A DNA stretch of 64,000 nt from an uncultured Flavobacteriales bacterium (GTDB lineage Bacteria; Bacteroidota; Bacteroidia; Flavobacteriales_D; Parvicellaceae): assembly GCA_943788755.1 (NCBI GenBank), contig CALSRM010000003.1, forward strand, positions 186,001-250,000, given 5' to 3'. This document shows positions 21,474 through 33,312 of this stretch, one piece after another. How positions within the stretch are numbered: the first letter of the stretch is position 1; each line of letters begins with the position of its first letter. The translations under genes and the position numbers were made by a program. The notes under the pieces are model-generated. The model did not search any database, was not told where the DNA came from, and saw nothing but the letters and a program-made list of their open reading frames with translations.

Positions 21474-23773
21474 TATTTTCTTGTTTGAACATCTACAACT
21501 GCAACAGTAATCATATTCAATATTTCACGGACAGAAGAGCCAATTTGCAAGACATGAACAGGCTTTTTCATGCCCAGCAATATAGGACCAATAACCTCTG
21601 CCTCCGTTAATTCCTGAACTAATTTATAGGCTATGTTTCCAGCTGCTAAATTAGGGAAAATTAAGGTGTTTGTTTTTTTATTTGCCAAAGAAGAAAAAGG
21701 GAAAAATTCTTTCATCAAATCATTGTTTAATGCAAAGTTCGCTTGAACTTCTCCATCTACCGACAAATTAGGATGCTCTTCATGCAGCGTGTTTACCGCT
21801 TCTCGTATTTTAATCGCATCATCACCCTCGCTAGAACCAAAATTTGAATAGCCCAGCATTGCTATTCGAGGCTGTATTTTGAACCTTTTAACAATCTTTG
21901 CAACTAACAATGTGATATCGATTAATTCTTCTGCCGTTGGATTTAAATTAACGGTTGTATCTGCAAAGAAAAGTGGGCCTTCTTTTGTAATCAAAACATA
22001 CATTCCGGCAATCTTATTGACACCTTCATCAATACCTATTACTTGTAAAGAAGGCCGAATTGTATCACGATAGTTTCGAGTCAGTCCAGAAATCATTGCA
22101 TCTGCCTCTCCCGCTTCTACCATGGCAGCGCCAAAATAATTTCTTTCACGCATCATCTTTTTACACTCGTAAAGTGTAAGGCCTCTGCGGTTTCTCTTTT
22201 CAAATAGGTCTGCAGCAAATTTATCCCTGCGATCAGATTCACTTTCATCCCTAGGGTCAATAATCGAACATTCTCCAAATTCCAACCCATTCTCTTCAAT
22301 TAATGTTTCGATCTTCTTTCTCTTCCCTAATAATATCGGGAAAGCAATTCCTTCTTCACAAGCTATTTGAGCTGCTTTTAGTATTTTATAATGGTCTGCT
22401 TCAGCAAAGACCACTCGTTTCGGATTTTTTTGTGCTTTTTCTGTAATGTCTTTAATTAACTTATTATCATTCCCTAATCGCTTAATCAATTCTTGTTCGT
22501 AAGCATCCCAATCTTCTATTGGCTCCAGAGCAACTCCAGATTCCATGGCAGCTTTTGCCACAGCTGGTGCCACCCAATAAATTAATCGAGGATCCAACGG
22601 TTTCGGGATAATTTGATCTGGTCCAAAAGAAATATTCCTTTCTTCATAAGCTTCATTCACTTCTTCTGGCACAGTTTCTTTTGCCAATTTTGCAATTGCT
22701 TTGACAGCAGCAAGTTTCATTTCTTCGTTGATGCAGGTTGCACGCACATCCATCGCTCCTCTAAAAATATAGGGAAATCCAAGGACATTATTGACTTGAT
22801 TAGGATGATCAGATCTACCTGTTGCCATAATAATATCCTTTCTAATGCTCATTGCATCATCATAAGATATCTCGGGGATTGGATTAGCTAGAGCAAATAC
22901 AATTGGGTTATTTGCCATGGACTTCACCATGTTTTTAGAAACAATATCTCCTTTGGAAAGTCCAACAAAAACATCTGCGCCCTTCATTCCTTCTGCTAAA
23001 GTCTTGACCTTTGTTTTTACAGCAAAAAACTGCTTTTGCTCATCTAAATTCTTTCTGTCACTCGTAATCGGGCCTTTAGAGTCAAACATGATTAAGTTCT
23101 CCTTCTTTAAACCTAAAGACACATACAATTTGCAACAGGAAATAGCTGCAGCTCCTGCTCCATTAACAATAAGCTTGACTTTCTTAATGTCCTTATTTGC
23201 AATCTCCAATGCGTTAATTAATGCCGCTGCAGAAATAATTGCGGTACCATGCTGGTCATCATGCATTACAGGGATGTCAAGCTCTTCCTTTAACCTTCTT
23301 TCAATTTCGAATGCCTCAGGGGCTTTAATATCTTCTAAATTTATCCCTCCAAAAGTTGGCGCAATAGCTTTAACGGTATTTACAAATGCATCCACATTAG
23401 TGGCATCAACCTCGATATCAAACACATCTAAATCCGCAAATATTTTAAATAGCAGCCCTTTTCCCTCCATAACTGGCTTGGAAGCGTCTGGGCCAATATC
23501 CCCCAACCCTAAAACAGCTGTTCCGTTTGAAATAACAGCTACCAAGTTTCCCTTTGCAGTATATTTGTAAGCATTATTTTTGTCATTTGCAATCTCCAAG
23601 CAAGGTTCCGCTACACCCGGAGAATATGCCAATGCCAAATCCCTTTGGGTACTGTACGGTTTAGTAGGGACCACCTCAATTTTCCCTTTTCGTCCATTAC
23701 TATGGTAATCTAGAGCTTCTTTTCTTTTTATCTTCATCCTACCTCCTGATTTTAGAGCAGATAAAGATAGCAA
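21473..23773 (-). CDS. maeB: NADP-dependent malic enzyme with C-terminal phosphotransacetylase-like domain; likely start at MKIKRKEAL (about 23737) behind an AGGAGGTAGG motif
   Basis: 766 aa; malic enzyme motifs (VMHDDQHGTAIISAAALINAL) and PTA_PTB-like C-terminus. Confidence 0.95.
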   Translation of the reverse strand: MLSLSALKSGGRMKIKRKEALDYHSNGRKGKIEVVPTKPYSTQRDLALAYSPGVAEPCLEIANDKNNAYKYTAKGNLVAVISNGTAVLGLGDIGPDASKPVMEGKGLLFKIFADLDVFDIEVDATNVDAFVNTVKAIAPTFGGINLEDIKAPEAFEIERRLKEELDIPVMHDDQHGTAIISAAALINALEIANKDIKKVKLIVNGAGAAAISCCKLYVSLGLKKENLIMFDSKGPITSDRKNLDEQKQFFAVKTKVKTLAEGMKGADVFVGLSKGDIVSKNMVKSMANNPIVFALANPIPEISYDDAMSIRKDIIMATGRSDHPNQVNNVLGFPYIFRGAMDVRATCINEEMKLAAVKAIAKLAKETVPEEVNEAYEERNISFGPDQIIPKPLDPRLIYWVAPAVAKAAMESGVALEPIEDWDAYEQELIKRLGNDNKLIKDITEKAQKNPKRVVFAEADHYKILKAAQIACEEGIAFPILLGKRKKIETLIEENGLEFGECSIIDPRDESESDRRDKFAADLFEKRNRRGLTLYECKKMMRERNYFGAAMVEAGEADAMISGLTRNYRDTIRPSLQVIGIDEGVNKIAGMYVLITKEGPLFFADTTVNLNPTAEELIDITLLVAKIVKRFKIQPRIAMLGYSNFGSSEGDDAIKIREAVNTLHEEHPNLSVDGEVQANFALNNDLMKEFFPFSSLANKKTNTLIFPNLAAGNIAYKLVQELTEAEVIGPILLGMKKPVHVLQIGSSVREILNMITVAVVDVQTRK

Positions 23774-23874
23774 TATCCATGAAATTCACACTGAAAATAG
23801 GGAGATTATCCAATTATTAAACTTATATCATTTCTTCTAATAAATTTCCCTAACTTTAGTTTACAGTTTTATCT

Positions 23875-24567
23875 ATGAAAAAGTTAGTTGTATTTACTGG
23901 AGCTGGAATAAGTCAAGAAAGCGGTATCAAAACCTTTAGGGATTCTGGAGGGCTATGGGAAGAATACAAAATCTCTGATGTTTGTTCGCCTGAAGCTTGG
24001 GAAAAAGACCCTGAGTTGGTTTTAGAATTTTACAACAAAAGGCGAAAACAAGCTCTTGAAGCAGAGCCAAATAGAGCACATGAAATAATTGCTGAACTTG
24101 AAAAATATTTTGATGTACAAATAATAACGCAGAATATTGATGACCTACATGAAAGGGCAGGCTCTACAAACGTGCTTCATCTCCATGGAGAAATCACCAA
24201 AGCCCGAAGCGTGGGAACAGAGAAAATACATACAATTGGAAATAACCCTATTTTCTTAAATGATCTTTGTAACAGTGGCCATCAATTGCGGCCACATATT
24301 GTTTGGTTTGGAGAAGATGTCCCCAACATGTTAATTGCTGAGGAAATAGTCAAAACAGCAGATATTTTCTTAATAATAGGTTCCTCCCTAAATGTATATC
24401 CCGCAGCGGGCCTAGTATACCAAACGTCTGAAGATTGCCCGAAATATTTAGTTGACCCTTCACTAGATGTTGATACTAAATCAATAAATAACTTAACTGT
24501 AATAAATGAAAAAGCCACAATAGGTCTAGCTATTGTGGCTTCAATTCTTAAAGAAAAATATTTATAG
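23875..24567 (+). CDS. cobB: SIR2 family NAD-dependent protein deacylase (CobB-like)
   Basis: 230 aa; VVFTGAGISQESGIKTFRDSGGLWEEY, TQNIDDLHERAG, LHLHGE, IIGSSLNVYPAAGL. Confidence 0.95.
   Translation: MKKLVVFTGAGISQESGIKTFRDSGGLWEEYKISDVCSPEAWEKDPELVLEFYNKRRKQALEAEPNRAHEIIAELEKYFDVQIITQNIDDLHERAGSTNVLHLHGEITKARSVGTEKIHTIGNNPIFLNDLCNSGHQLRPHIVWFGEDVPNMLIAEEIVKTADIFLIIGSSLNVYPAAGLVYQTSEDCPKYLVDPSLDVDTKSINNLTVINEKATIGLAIVASILKEKYL
24512..24545 (-). terminator. Intrinsic terminator for the minus-strand T9SS gene, inside the 3' end of the cobB coding sequence
   Basis: Perfect 12 bp stem AAGCCACAATAG/CTATTGTGGCTT, 6 nt loop, T5 run on the minus strand. Confidence 0.7.
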
Positions 24568-25329
24568 CTATTCCTTAATAAATTTGGATGTTTTTATCAG
24601 TGATTCATTTTTCATGATGGAAACGAAATACATACCATTTTCGAATTCTGAAACATTTAAATTATTGTTCGGGCCAACTTGAGAAATTGAACTTACTTTT
24701 TTTCCGAGCATATCAAAAACATGAATTGACATTCCATTAAAATTTTCAACACCACTTAAAGATAATGCAATATTATCATTTGCTGGGTTTGGAGAAATTG
24801 AAACCTCTGCATTAAATTCTTGCTCTTTGACACTAACGGCGCAAGTAGTACCTACATTCGTATGATCATATCTTACCATTAAATCTGCAACAACAGCATT
24901 GCCATTATCAATATCTATCCATTCATATTTAAACATTGAACAACAGTCTCAGGTTTTGAGGCTTGTAATGAAGAGAACAAACGGAAGCTGTGTCTCCAGG
25001 CGCTATCGTCTGCGAAAATGCACTAATTTGAGTTGGGTTCGCTCCAGCGGTTGAGTATGGCGGACAAACGGACCAACATGTTGCACTGGTAGTATTAGAG
25101 ACAAACATCCATCTCTGTGGTTCTCATTTTTAACTCCATTGAAACAGTTGACGTATTAATCACATGAAGATCTAACGCAAATTCAAAAATCGAAGCTAAA
25201 TCAGTTAATGTCACAATACTGCTTCGCTATGTCTGGTCCAACATTAGCTGCATCTTCAATTTTAAGTGAATTTTGAGCAATAGACGAAATCGCTAAAATT
25301 GAAAGCAAGCTTGTAATTATCTTTTTCAT
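24568..25329 (-). CDS. T9SS type A sorting domain-containing secreted protein (frameshifted in this sequence)
   Basis: Signal peptide MKKIITSLLSILAISSIAQ at 25329; later segments in shifted frames; C-terminal ISPNPANDNIALSLSG...FENGMYFVSIMKNESLIKTSKFIKE. Confidence 0.7.
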
Positions 25330-25519
25330 AATATTCTCGATGTTTCTGTTTGATACAAATATATCTAATAATTGCTTATGAATAACACAAATATAAACAA
25401 TTCTACTTTTTTAGGACTCCAATAGTGAGCAATCACAAGATTTGGAGAGAATGCTCAATTTTTCTTACTTTTACACTTCACAAATCAAAGAAACTAATTT
25501 AAACAAATAAATTATCACG

Positions 25520-27087
25520 ATGAAAAAAACTCTACTTACTTTATTAGTGTTAGCAGGAATCAGTTCGGCAAATACGGCAAATGCTCAATTGGCCGATGGG
25601 AGCATTGCTCCTAGACTGGACCGCTCACTGATATTGATGGAAACACCCATACTTTATATGATTATCTAGATGATGGCTACACTGTTGGTACTTGACTGTA
25701 TCTGCTACCTGGTGTGGCCCTTGTTGGTCTTACCATCAGGCAGGGGAATTAGAAGATTTGTGCGTAAATCACGGACCAGCTGGCAATGCCAGGTGTTAGT
25801 GCATGCAACTACTGATGATGTTGATGGTATTTGTGGTTTGAAGCTGATGCTTCAACAACTGCTAGCCGACTTAGCAGGAACTGGCACCAATACACAAGGT
25901 GATTGGACAGTAGGAACAATGTTTCCTATTATTGATGACGCCTCAATCAGCTGTCCAATTATGCAATTGGCTACTTATCCAACTATTTATACGATTTGCC
26001 CGAACCGACATATTAACAGAATCAGGTCCAACTAAGTGCAGATGCACATCATGCTGGTGCTAGGTGATTGTCCATCATTAAACCGTGGAACTGACATCAC
26101 CGCTCTATTACGTCACAATGGAGATGAATGCCCTCTTGCGGTGCTGCAATTGATGTTCCGGTTATTGTTGAAATTCAAAACTTCAGGTGCTACAGCTCAT
26201 TAACTGCATGCTTCCGTTGAAGTATACGACGGTAGCAACTATCGTTGGATCCGGATCTTACTACTGGAAACCTAGATGCTTGGGGATTTGCAACAAGTTA
26301 ATGTTGGTAATGTTTCTGTTTCAGGAGCTACTACTTTAGATATTATAGTTACCACGGATGGTGACGCTGATGCTGCAAACAATGCAATTCAAAAAACGAT
26401 TAACTTGGCAGAATTAAGCAGTTTAGATCTGCATATTGATATATTTACAGATGTTTATCCAGGTGAAACATCTTGGAAAATAGTTAATGAATCTGGAACT
26501 ACAGTGGCCTCGGGAGGACCTTACCAAGAAGGAACAGATGACCAATGGGGTGGAGGTGGACCAGATGCACTAACTACAAAGAGTCATACGGTTAATTTAC
26601 CATCTGCTACCGAATGTTACTCATTTGTTTTAGAAGATAGCTTTGGTGATGGATTGCAATATGGAACTCCTCCCTCAGGTTCGTTTGGCTATACTATCTC
26701 TGACATCCAAGGATCTATGCTTGTAGACATGACAGTAGCTGGTGCTTGGGATTTTGGTAATAGCACTACTCGAGATGCCGCATTAAGAACGGATGGTTCA
26801 AGCACAACTACGGCTATTAAAGAAAATGCAATAGATAATCTGGGTGTTTATCCAAACCCATTCACTACAATTGCTACTGTTAATTTCAATAATAATACGG
26901 GAATTGATGCAATTATAGAAGTAGTTAATATGGTTGGTCAAGTTGTATACACTGAAAACGTAGGTAGATGCATCAGGACTGCAAAATGTAACTATCGACG
27001 GTACTTCTTTTACTGCTGGTATTTACATGATAAATGTTAAAGCTGGTCGCAGTATTAACTTCAGAAAGAGTTGTTCTAACCAAATAA
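25520..27087 (+). CDS. Secreted thioredoxin-like (redoxin) protein with T9SS C-terminal sorting domain, frameshifted
   Basis: MKKTLLTLLVLAGISSANTANAQ; shifted-frame segments GNTHTLYDYLDDGYTV, TVSATWCGPCWSYHQAGELE; C-terminal NLGVYPNPFTTIATVNF...TSERVVLTK. Confidence 0.72.
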
Positions 27088-27106
27088 GAATCAATCTTAA
27101 TTCACA

Positions 27107-27141
27107 TCAAAAGGCGCTTCTGTTTACGAAGCGCCTTTTTA
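27107..27141 (+). terminator. Rho-independent terminator
   Basis: AAAAGGCGCTTC tgttta CGAAGCGCCTTTTT hairpin after the T9SS redoxin gene. Confidence 0.85.
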
Positions 27142-27338
27142 CTTTCCAATATTATCATCTACAAAACAATAGTTAACAGCACGTTAAGCTATTTAGAGGT
27201 GATTTAACTTCCCAACAATGAAGAAAACATATACTTTATATATTTCTCTTGTATAACAAATTGGATTCTTACCTTTACAAAAAGCAGGAATTTGGTTTGA
27301 TTTTTGGTTTCGACCAATAAACAATTAAAATATTTACT

Positions 27339-27836
27339 ATGAAAAAATTATTTATACTTTCATTTGCATTAATTGCAACAGGAATAATTACGGCTCAAAA
27401 TGGCAAAAGCATACCTTCCATGAAGCTTAAAACATTAGAAGGTAAAACGGTTGATATATCGCAAATAAAAAATAATGGAAAACCGATTGTAATTAGTTTT
27501 TGGGCCACCTGGTGCAAACCATGTAAAGCTGAGCTGAATACAATCGCAGAAGATTATGAAGATTGGGTTGATGAAACTGGAGTCGAATTAATAGCAGTAT
27601 CGATAGATGACGCCAGAAGCTCAGGAAGAGTAGAGCCTTATGTTAATAGTCAAGGCTGGGAATATACAGTTCTTTTAGATCCAAACGGAGATTTGAAAAG
27701 AGCGATGAATGTAAACAACGTCCCACACACTTTTTTGGTTGATGGAAGCACTGGAAAAGTCGTATGGAATCACAACAATTACTCTCCAGGAGATGAAGAA
27801 GAACTTTTGGAACAAATAGAGCGTATCTCAAAATAA
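27339..27836 (+). CDS. TlpA-like periplasmic thioredoxin
   Basis: 165 aa intact ORF; signal peptide; WATWCKPCKAELNTI active site; VPHTFLVDGSTGKVVW. Confidence 0.93.
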   Translation: MKKLFILSFALIATGIITAQNGKSIPSMKLKTLEGKTVDISQIKNNGKPIVISFWATWCKPCKAELNTIAEDYEDWVDETGVELIAVSIDDARSSGRVEPYVNSQGWEYTVLLDPNGDLKRAMNVNNVPHTFLVDGSTGKVVWNHNNYSPGDEEELLEQIERISK

Positions 27837-27873
27837 CCACAGACAACAAAATATACGCCATAAAATAAATATC

Positions 27874-29562
27874 TTGAAAAAGAATCTTATCACCATAGCA
27901 GCTATTGTCCTAGGCATGGGACAATTTGTTTATTCACAAGAAGACGCGGAGATTGACCTAGGTAGTATTAGCGGGAACACTCAAGTAATCGCACAATATT
28001 ACAATGAAGACACATTAATAAATGCTGCTTTACCCGATCATATAATGGGATTAAACTCATTTACTAATGTTAATTATTCTAGAGGAAAATTCAATGCCGG
28101 TATTCGATATGAAACTTATCTTAACCCATTAGAAGGGTATCCATCCGGTTTTTCCGGAACTGGAATTGGATACAGATATGCTAATTGGAAAAATGAAAGT
28201 CTTAATATTACTATCGGAAACTTCTTTGAGCAATTTGGAAGTGGGACTATTCTTAGAGCTTATGAAGAACCCAATTTAGGATTAAACAATGCGCTTGATG
28301 GTATAAAGATAAAATATGAACCCTATCAAGGAATCAATTTAACTGGCCTAATTGGAAAACAAAGGGAAGCCTTTAACGACGGATTAATAAATGGAAATGG
28401 AATTGTTCGTGGTTTCGATGGAGAAATTGATTTAAACACATTATTTGACAGCACGTTTGCCGACTCAAAGTTCAGAATATCCATAGGGGGTAGTTTTGTA
28501 AGTAAATACAATAACGACAATACAACACCTGATTTCATCCTTCCCTAAAAATGTGGGAGCATATGGAGGTAGAATTGCTATGCGATATGGTAAAATCCGA
28601 TTTTCGGGAGAATACATATTGAAAGAAAATGATCCGTACCCAAACCCAACAGATGAAAGATTCAACTACATATACAATAATGGAGAGGGTATTCTTTTAA
28701 ACTTGGGCTACTCTACTAAAGGTCTAGGTATTGATTTGAGCGCCAAACACAACGACAACATGCTTTGGAGAAGCACAAATGTAAGTGTAGCACCAACTTC
28801 GCTCTTGATTGGTTTTTTACCAACTATGTCCAAACAACACACCTATAACCTAGCCTCTACAATGTATCCCTATGCTGTAAATTTTCTAGGAGAAGTAGCA
28901 TTCCAAGCAGATATTATTTACAAAATCCCAAAGAAAACAGCAATTGGTGGTAAATATGGAACTTCTATTAATATAAACTTTGCTACCGCTTATGCTCCAA
29001 ATAGAACTTACTTAAATGATATGGACAGTTCACGAAAGTCATATACTTCAAGCACCTTTTGATGCTAGTGATAGTGCTTTTGTAAAAGACTTCAATATTG
29101 AGATAAAAAGAAAATTTAACAAGAAATTTAAAGCGGCTTTAACCTACTTTAACTTTGTATTTGACGATCGTGCAATTTTGGTGGCCCAAAAGCATGAGCT
29201 TATTTATGCAGATATTTTTGTGGCAGAAGCCACCTACAAAATAAACAAACACCATAGTATAAGAATTGAAGCCCAGCATTTGCGCACGGGTCAGGATAGA
29301 GGGAATTGGGCCTATGGATTGATAGAGTACTCTATAAGCCCAAGTTGGTTTTTTGCCATAATGGATCAATATAATTACGGAAATTCGATTGAAGTCGAAA
29401 GATTGCATTATCCTCTTGCAACAGCAGGGTACCTCAATGGTCCCACATAGGTTTTCTATTCAATATGGTAAACAACGAGCTGGAGTATTTTGTGTAGGTG
29501 GAGTATGCCGGTCTGTGCCTGCGTCAAATGGTGTTACTTTTACCTTAACAACAAGTTTTTAA
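27874..29562 (+). CDS. DUF6029-like outer membrane/beta-barrel protein, frameshifted (at least 3 frames)
   Basis: ORFs 27874-28548, 28553-29062 and 29016-29450 plus a C-terminal segment to TAA at 29560-29562 read as one protein. Confidence 0.7.
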
Positions 29563-29565
29563 ATT

Positions 29566-30491
29566 ATGAAACAAATAAATTTAATAGTAGGGCTTAATTC
29601 TAGTTGTCTCATCAAGCTTTTATTCTTGTGATAAAATTGAAAATCCAATACCTGAAACGGTTGGAGGATCTAGACTGGAGTCTATCACCTTTTGAAGATT
29701 CTGCAAGCTACACTTGGCCTACTTGGACTGCCAATTTAAATCAGCAAAAAATGTTTTAATTGAAGACTTCACTGGCCATACTTGCGTGGGATGTCCTGCC
29801 GCGGCAGCGGAGGCAACTAATATTGAATCTGCCAATCCAGGAAGGGTAATCGTTGCCTCGATTCATGCCAGCACTACCAATGGATATCAATTCCTGAACC
29901 TGCACCATCTGTATTTTCTGCAGACTATAGGACTGATGCTGGAAACGAATATGCAACTACTTTTGGATGCGACTTAAATCCATTAGGTATGACAAATAGA
30001 AAACTTGGAGTCTACCCATCCAACAAATCCAACCTTTCTACCAACCACATACCTCTTGGGGAACTAGCACAACGACTTTATTAGGTGAAGATTTGGATGT
30101 AAATATTCAAGTCCAGTATAATTATTTTGAAAACGAAAATGGGCTTTTTGTGCATACAGAATCTGACTTCATCAATACAAAGACAGGAAATTATAACCTT
30201 GTAGTTTATCTGGTTCGAGATACAGTAATTTCGCCTCAAAAGTTTCCTGCAGGCCAAGAAGAGGATGAGTATCATCACCACAACGTTCTTTCTGCTAATA
30301 TAAACGGAACTTGGGGAGAGGAGATTGTTAGCGGATCAGTTGCGAGTGGAGAGAAGTTCTACAATGACTATGCTTTCGAGGTTCCGCAAAATGATGCAAC
30401 CTATGATATTGATAATTTATCATTGATTACTTATGTTTTTAACAGAGAAACTTATGAGGTTCTTCAATCTGTAATTACTCATCTGCAATGA
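29566..30491 (+). CDS. Omp28-related secreted/outer membrane protein with CxxC thioredoxin-like motif, frameshifted
   Basis: ATG at 29566; NVLIEDFTGHTCVGCPAAAAEATNIESANPGRVIVASIHAS; C-terminal ORF 30093-30491. Confidence 0.75.
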
Positions 30492-31347
30492 GAAAGTTAA
30501 TAACATTAGTTCTGCTGTTTCAGAGCTCATTAAGCTCTTTTTCGACATGTATATATTGACACCCTTTTCATCAATAGAGACACCGTTAATCAAGCTCAAA
30601 CCTAATACATTATTGTTCTTTTAACGATACAGAAGCTTTTGAACTGACGAACAGTCCTCTTGAAGTAAATGAAAATGACACGCTTCAAGTTACAATAATA
30701 AACACCGATAGCTTAACACATACTTTTACTGTCAGCGCAATATTAGAAACAGGAAATAACATAGCTCCCTTTGACACAGCAACTTTTCAGCTTGAATTTA
30801 ACTAGCAAAGGAACTTATCGCTATTACTCCGATGTATGCTTATGGAAAATATCTAGGAGCTTCCTGGAAATATTTTAGTTGGATATAGCTAATTATATTC
30901 ACTTTTTCTGGAATTTATTTGAAGCAAAAGAAACATTGATGGATTCCATTGCAAATGGATTAATCGCTACTTTACCCAACTATTTTCAAACCAGAAGTTT
31001 TCACCATTAATAATCTTTATTTTCCAAACACAGTTACTGACCCAATAGGTGCTAGTCAACTGGAAACGTAAATGATTCAATCATTATTTCTGTTGTTAAT
31101 TCTGGCCAAATGGTTAGCCCTTTCCATTTTCATGGTTACCATGTTAAAATCATTGATGTTAAAATTCACCAAACCATGTTGGGTTGGGAAAAAGATACAT
31201 TTCCAGTATTTCCTGGAGAGGCTATGACCTTGTTGCTCGTTCCCGATCAACCAGGAATGTTTCCTGTTCACAATCATAACCTTGTTACTGTTGATCACAG
31301 GTGGTTATCCTGGAGGTATGATAACACGTCTAAATATTATGCCATGA
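30488..31347 (+). CDS. Cupredoxin / multicopper-oxidase-like secreted protein A, frameshifted
   Basis: ATGA overlap with previous gene; NDTEAFELTNSPLEVNENDTLQVTIINTDSLTHTFTV; SPFHFHGYHVKII...GMFPVHNHNLVTV; ends TGGYPGGMITRLNIMP*. Confidence 0.65.
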
Positions 31348-32534
31348 AACAATTAATATTAGCGTTACTATATGTTGCACCATTACTTGGCTTATTCTCA
31401 AATCAAACATACCAAGTTAATTTCCAAAATGGATGGCACATTTCTGAGTGAGGACGGAATTTATACTCCTTATTGGGGTTTTGGAGAATTTAACCCAACT
31501 CTGCCTAGTCAAAGAATCACACTACCTGCACCCTTGCTTATTTACGATTTAAATGACAGTGTTCATTTAAAGTTGCACAATCTATCTCCGGAAATGCACA
31601 CGATTCATTTACACGGACTTGATGTAAGCCAAGATAAATGATGGCGTTCCATCGAACATCGTTTGGCGTATGTGGGTTAATGATAGCGCCACATACAAGT
31701 TTAGGGCTAAGCATCCTGGGACTTATTTATACCATTGTCATGTGCAAACTTCTCTTCATGCGGCTATGGGAATGTACTGGAATGTTCGTAGTCCGAAATT
31801 CACCCGGATACTAATTTACTTATATAGCAATGGTCCTTCTTTTAATAAAGAATACTTCTATCTTTCCTCTGACATGTATTTATACTGGAATTTCAATGTA
31901 ACTTCTCCAGGAGCCATTTCACATGTACGAAGCCGATTATTTTATGGTAAACGGAAAAGCAGGATCACAATTATTCGATGACACAGCGCAAATCATTAAT
32001 ATGAGTCGCTGGTGACACAGCTCTTATTGCATATAGGGAATGTTGGCTATAATTCTGTTGAGTACATTTTTCCACCGGAAGCAAATGCAGTAATGCACAT
32101 GTCGGACGGTAGAGTTCTTCCTAATCCTATTCGACAGTGACACTCTTGTCCTGTATCCCGGGGAACGCTACTCTGTCCTTTTATCTCCAACCCAGTTTAT
32201 TCAGGGACATATTACTGTGAACTCTGCAAACCTCTACAATACAGAAACAATCGTTGGAACTAATTACATTGGGATTAATATAGATTCTTTGGGACAAGGA
32301 ATGGAAGGATAATAAATTAGCATACTTAAATTTATACCCAAATCCTACCTCTACTCATCTTCAAATCCAATCAAAGGAAACTTTAGATATTATCTCTATA
32401 ACTTAGAAGGGAAATTATTTGAGACCTTTAACATTCAACCGGGCATTAATAACCTTGATGTCAGTCACGTTCCTAAGGGGATTTATATTGTTGGTGCAAA
32501 CGGGTTTTTACCAACGAAATTTATTATTGAATAA
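31344..32534 (+). CDS. Multicopper-oxidase-like protein B with T9SS C-terminal domain, frameshifted
   Basis: ATGA overlap with protein A; MKQLILALLYVAPLLGLFS signal; MHTIHLHGLDV; HPGTYLYHCHVQTSLHAAMGMYW; C-terminal LYPNPTSTHLQIQS...GIYIVGANGFLPTKFIIE. Confidence 0.68.
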
Positions 32535-32537
32535 TCA

Positions 32538-33312
32538 TTAAGATAACCCCCTCATAATACCCTTAGTAGATCCCCTTATAAAGTCTAATATAGCGTCTTT
32601 TTCTTCTGAAGAAGGTAATTCGATATCTGCAACTTTTAAAGCCGTTGTAATGTTACTATTTTGAACATACTACCACTCGATAAATATCTTCTACGTTCAT
32701 GATTTGCTGATCACTAAACCCTCTTCTTCTTAAGCCAACAGAGTTAACTCCTACATAAGAAAGTGGCTCTCTAGCTGCCTTAACATAAGGTGGAACATTT
32801 TTGCGAACCAAAGAACCTCCCGCAATAAATGCATGCTCACCAATATGCACGAATTGCTGAGTTCCAACCATACCTTCAATTATCACCCAATCATCAATAG
32901 TAATGTGACCTGCTAATTGCGTGCTATTTGCTATAATTACGTTATTGCCAATTAAACAATCATGGGCAACATGTACATACGCCATCAACAAACAATTATT
33001 TCCTATTACTGTTTTATTTCTATCTGTGGTGCCTTTATGAATAGTAACGCATTCTCTGATGGTAGTATTATCGCCAATATGCGTCGTTGTATACTCTCCT
33101 TTATATTTAAGGTCTTGAGAATCAGCAGATATAACTGCTCCAGGAAAAATTTTGCAATTCTTACCTATTCTAGCTCCATTCATGATAACAACATTAGGAC
33201 CTATCCAAGTACCTTCTCCTATCTCTACATCACCATAAATCGATGCAAATGGCTCTACAACAACACCGTTCCCAATTTTAGCATCAGGATGTATATATGC
33301 TAACTCACTCAT
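32538..33312 (-). CDS. lpxA: UDP-N-acetylglucosamine acyltransferase LpxA, with an apparent 1-nt frameshift near the C-terminus
   Basis: Hexapeptide repeats; DLKYKGEYTTTHIGDNTTIRECVTIHKGT; continuation in the other frame YVQNSNITTALKVADIELPSSEEKDAILDFIRGSTKGIMRGLS*. Confidence 0.92.

Noticed and set aside
22917-23570. 217-aa plus-strand ORF
   Set aside because: Lies fully antisense to maeB; composition of a shadow ORF.
23875-24567. SIR2 protein as a defence component
   Set aside because: Sequence is a short CobB-type deacylase and no defence partner gene is adjacent.
24568-32534. Programmed frameshifting or a pseudogene graveyard
   Set aside because: Breaks also hit lpxA and lpxD, vary in position with no shared slippery motif that I could see, and intact genes lie inside the block; sequence error is simpler.
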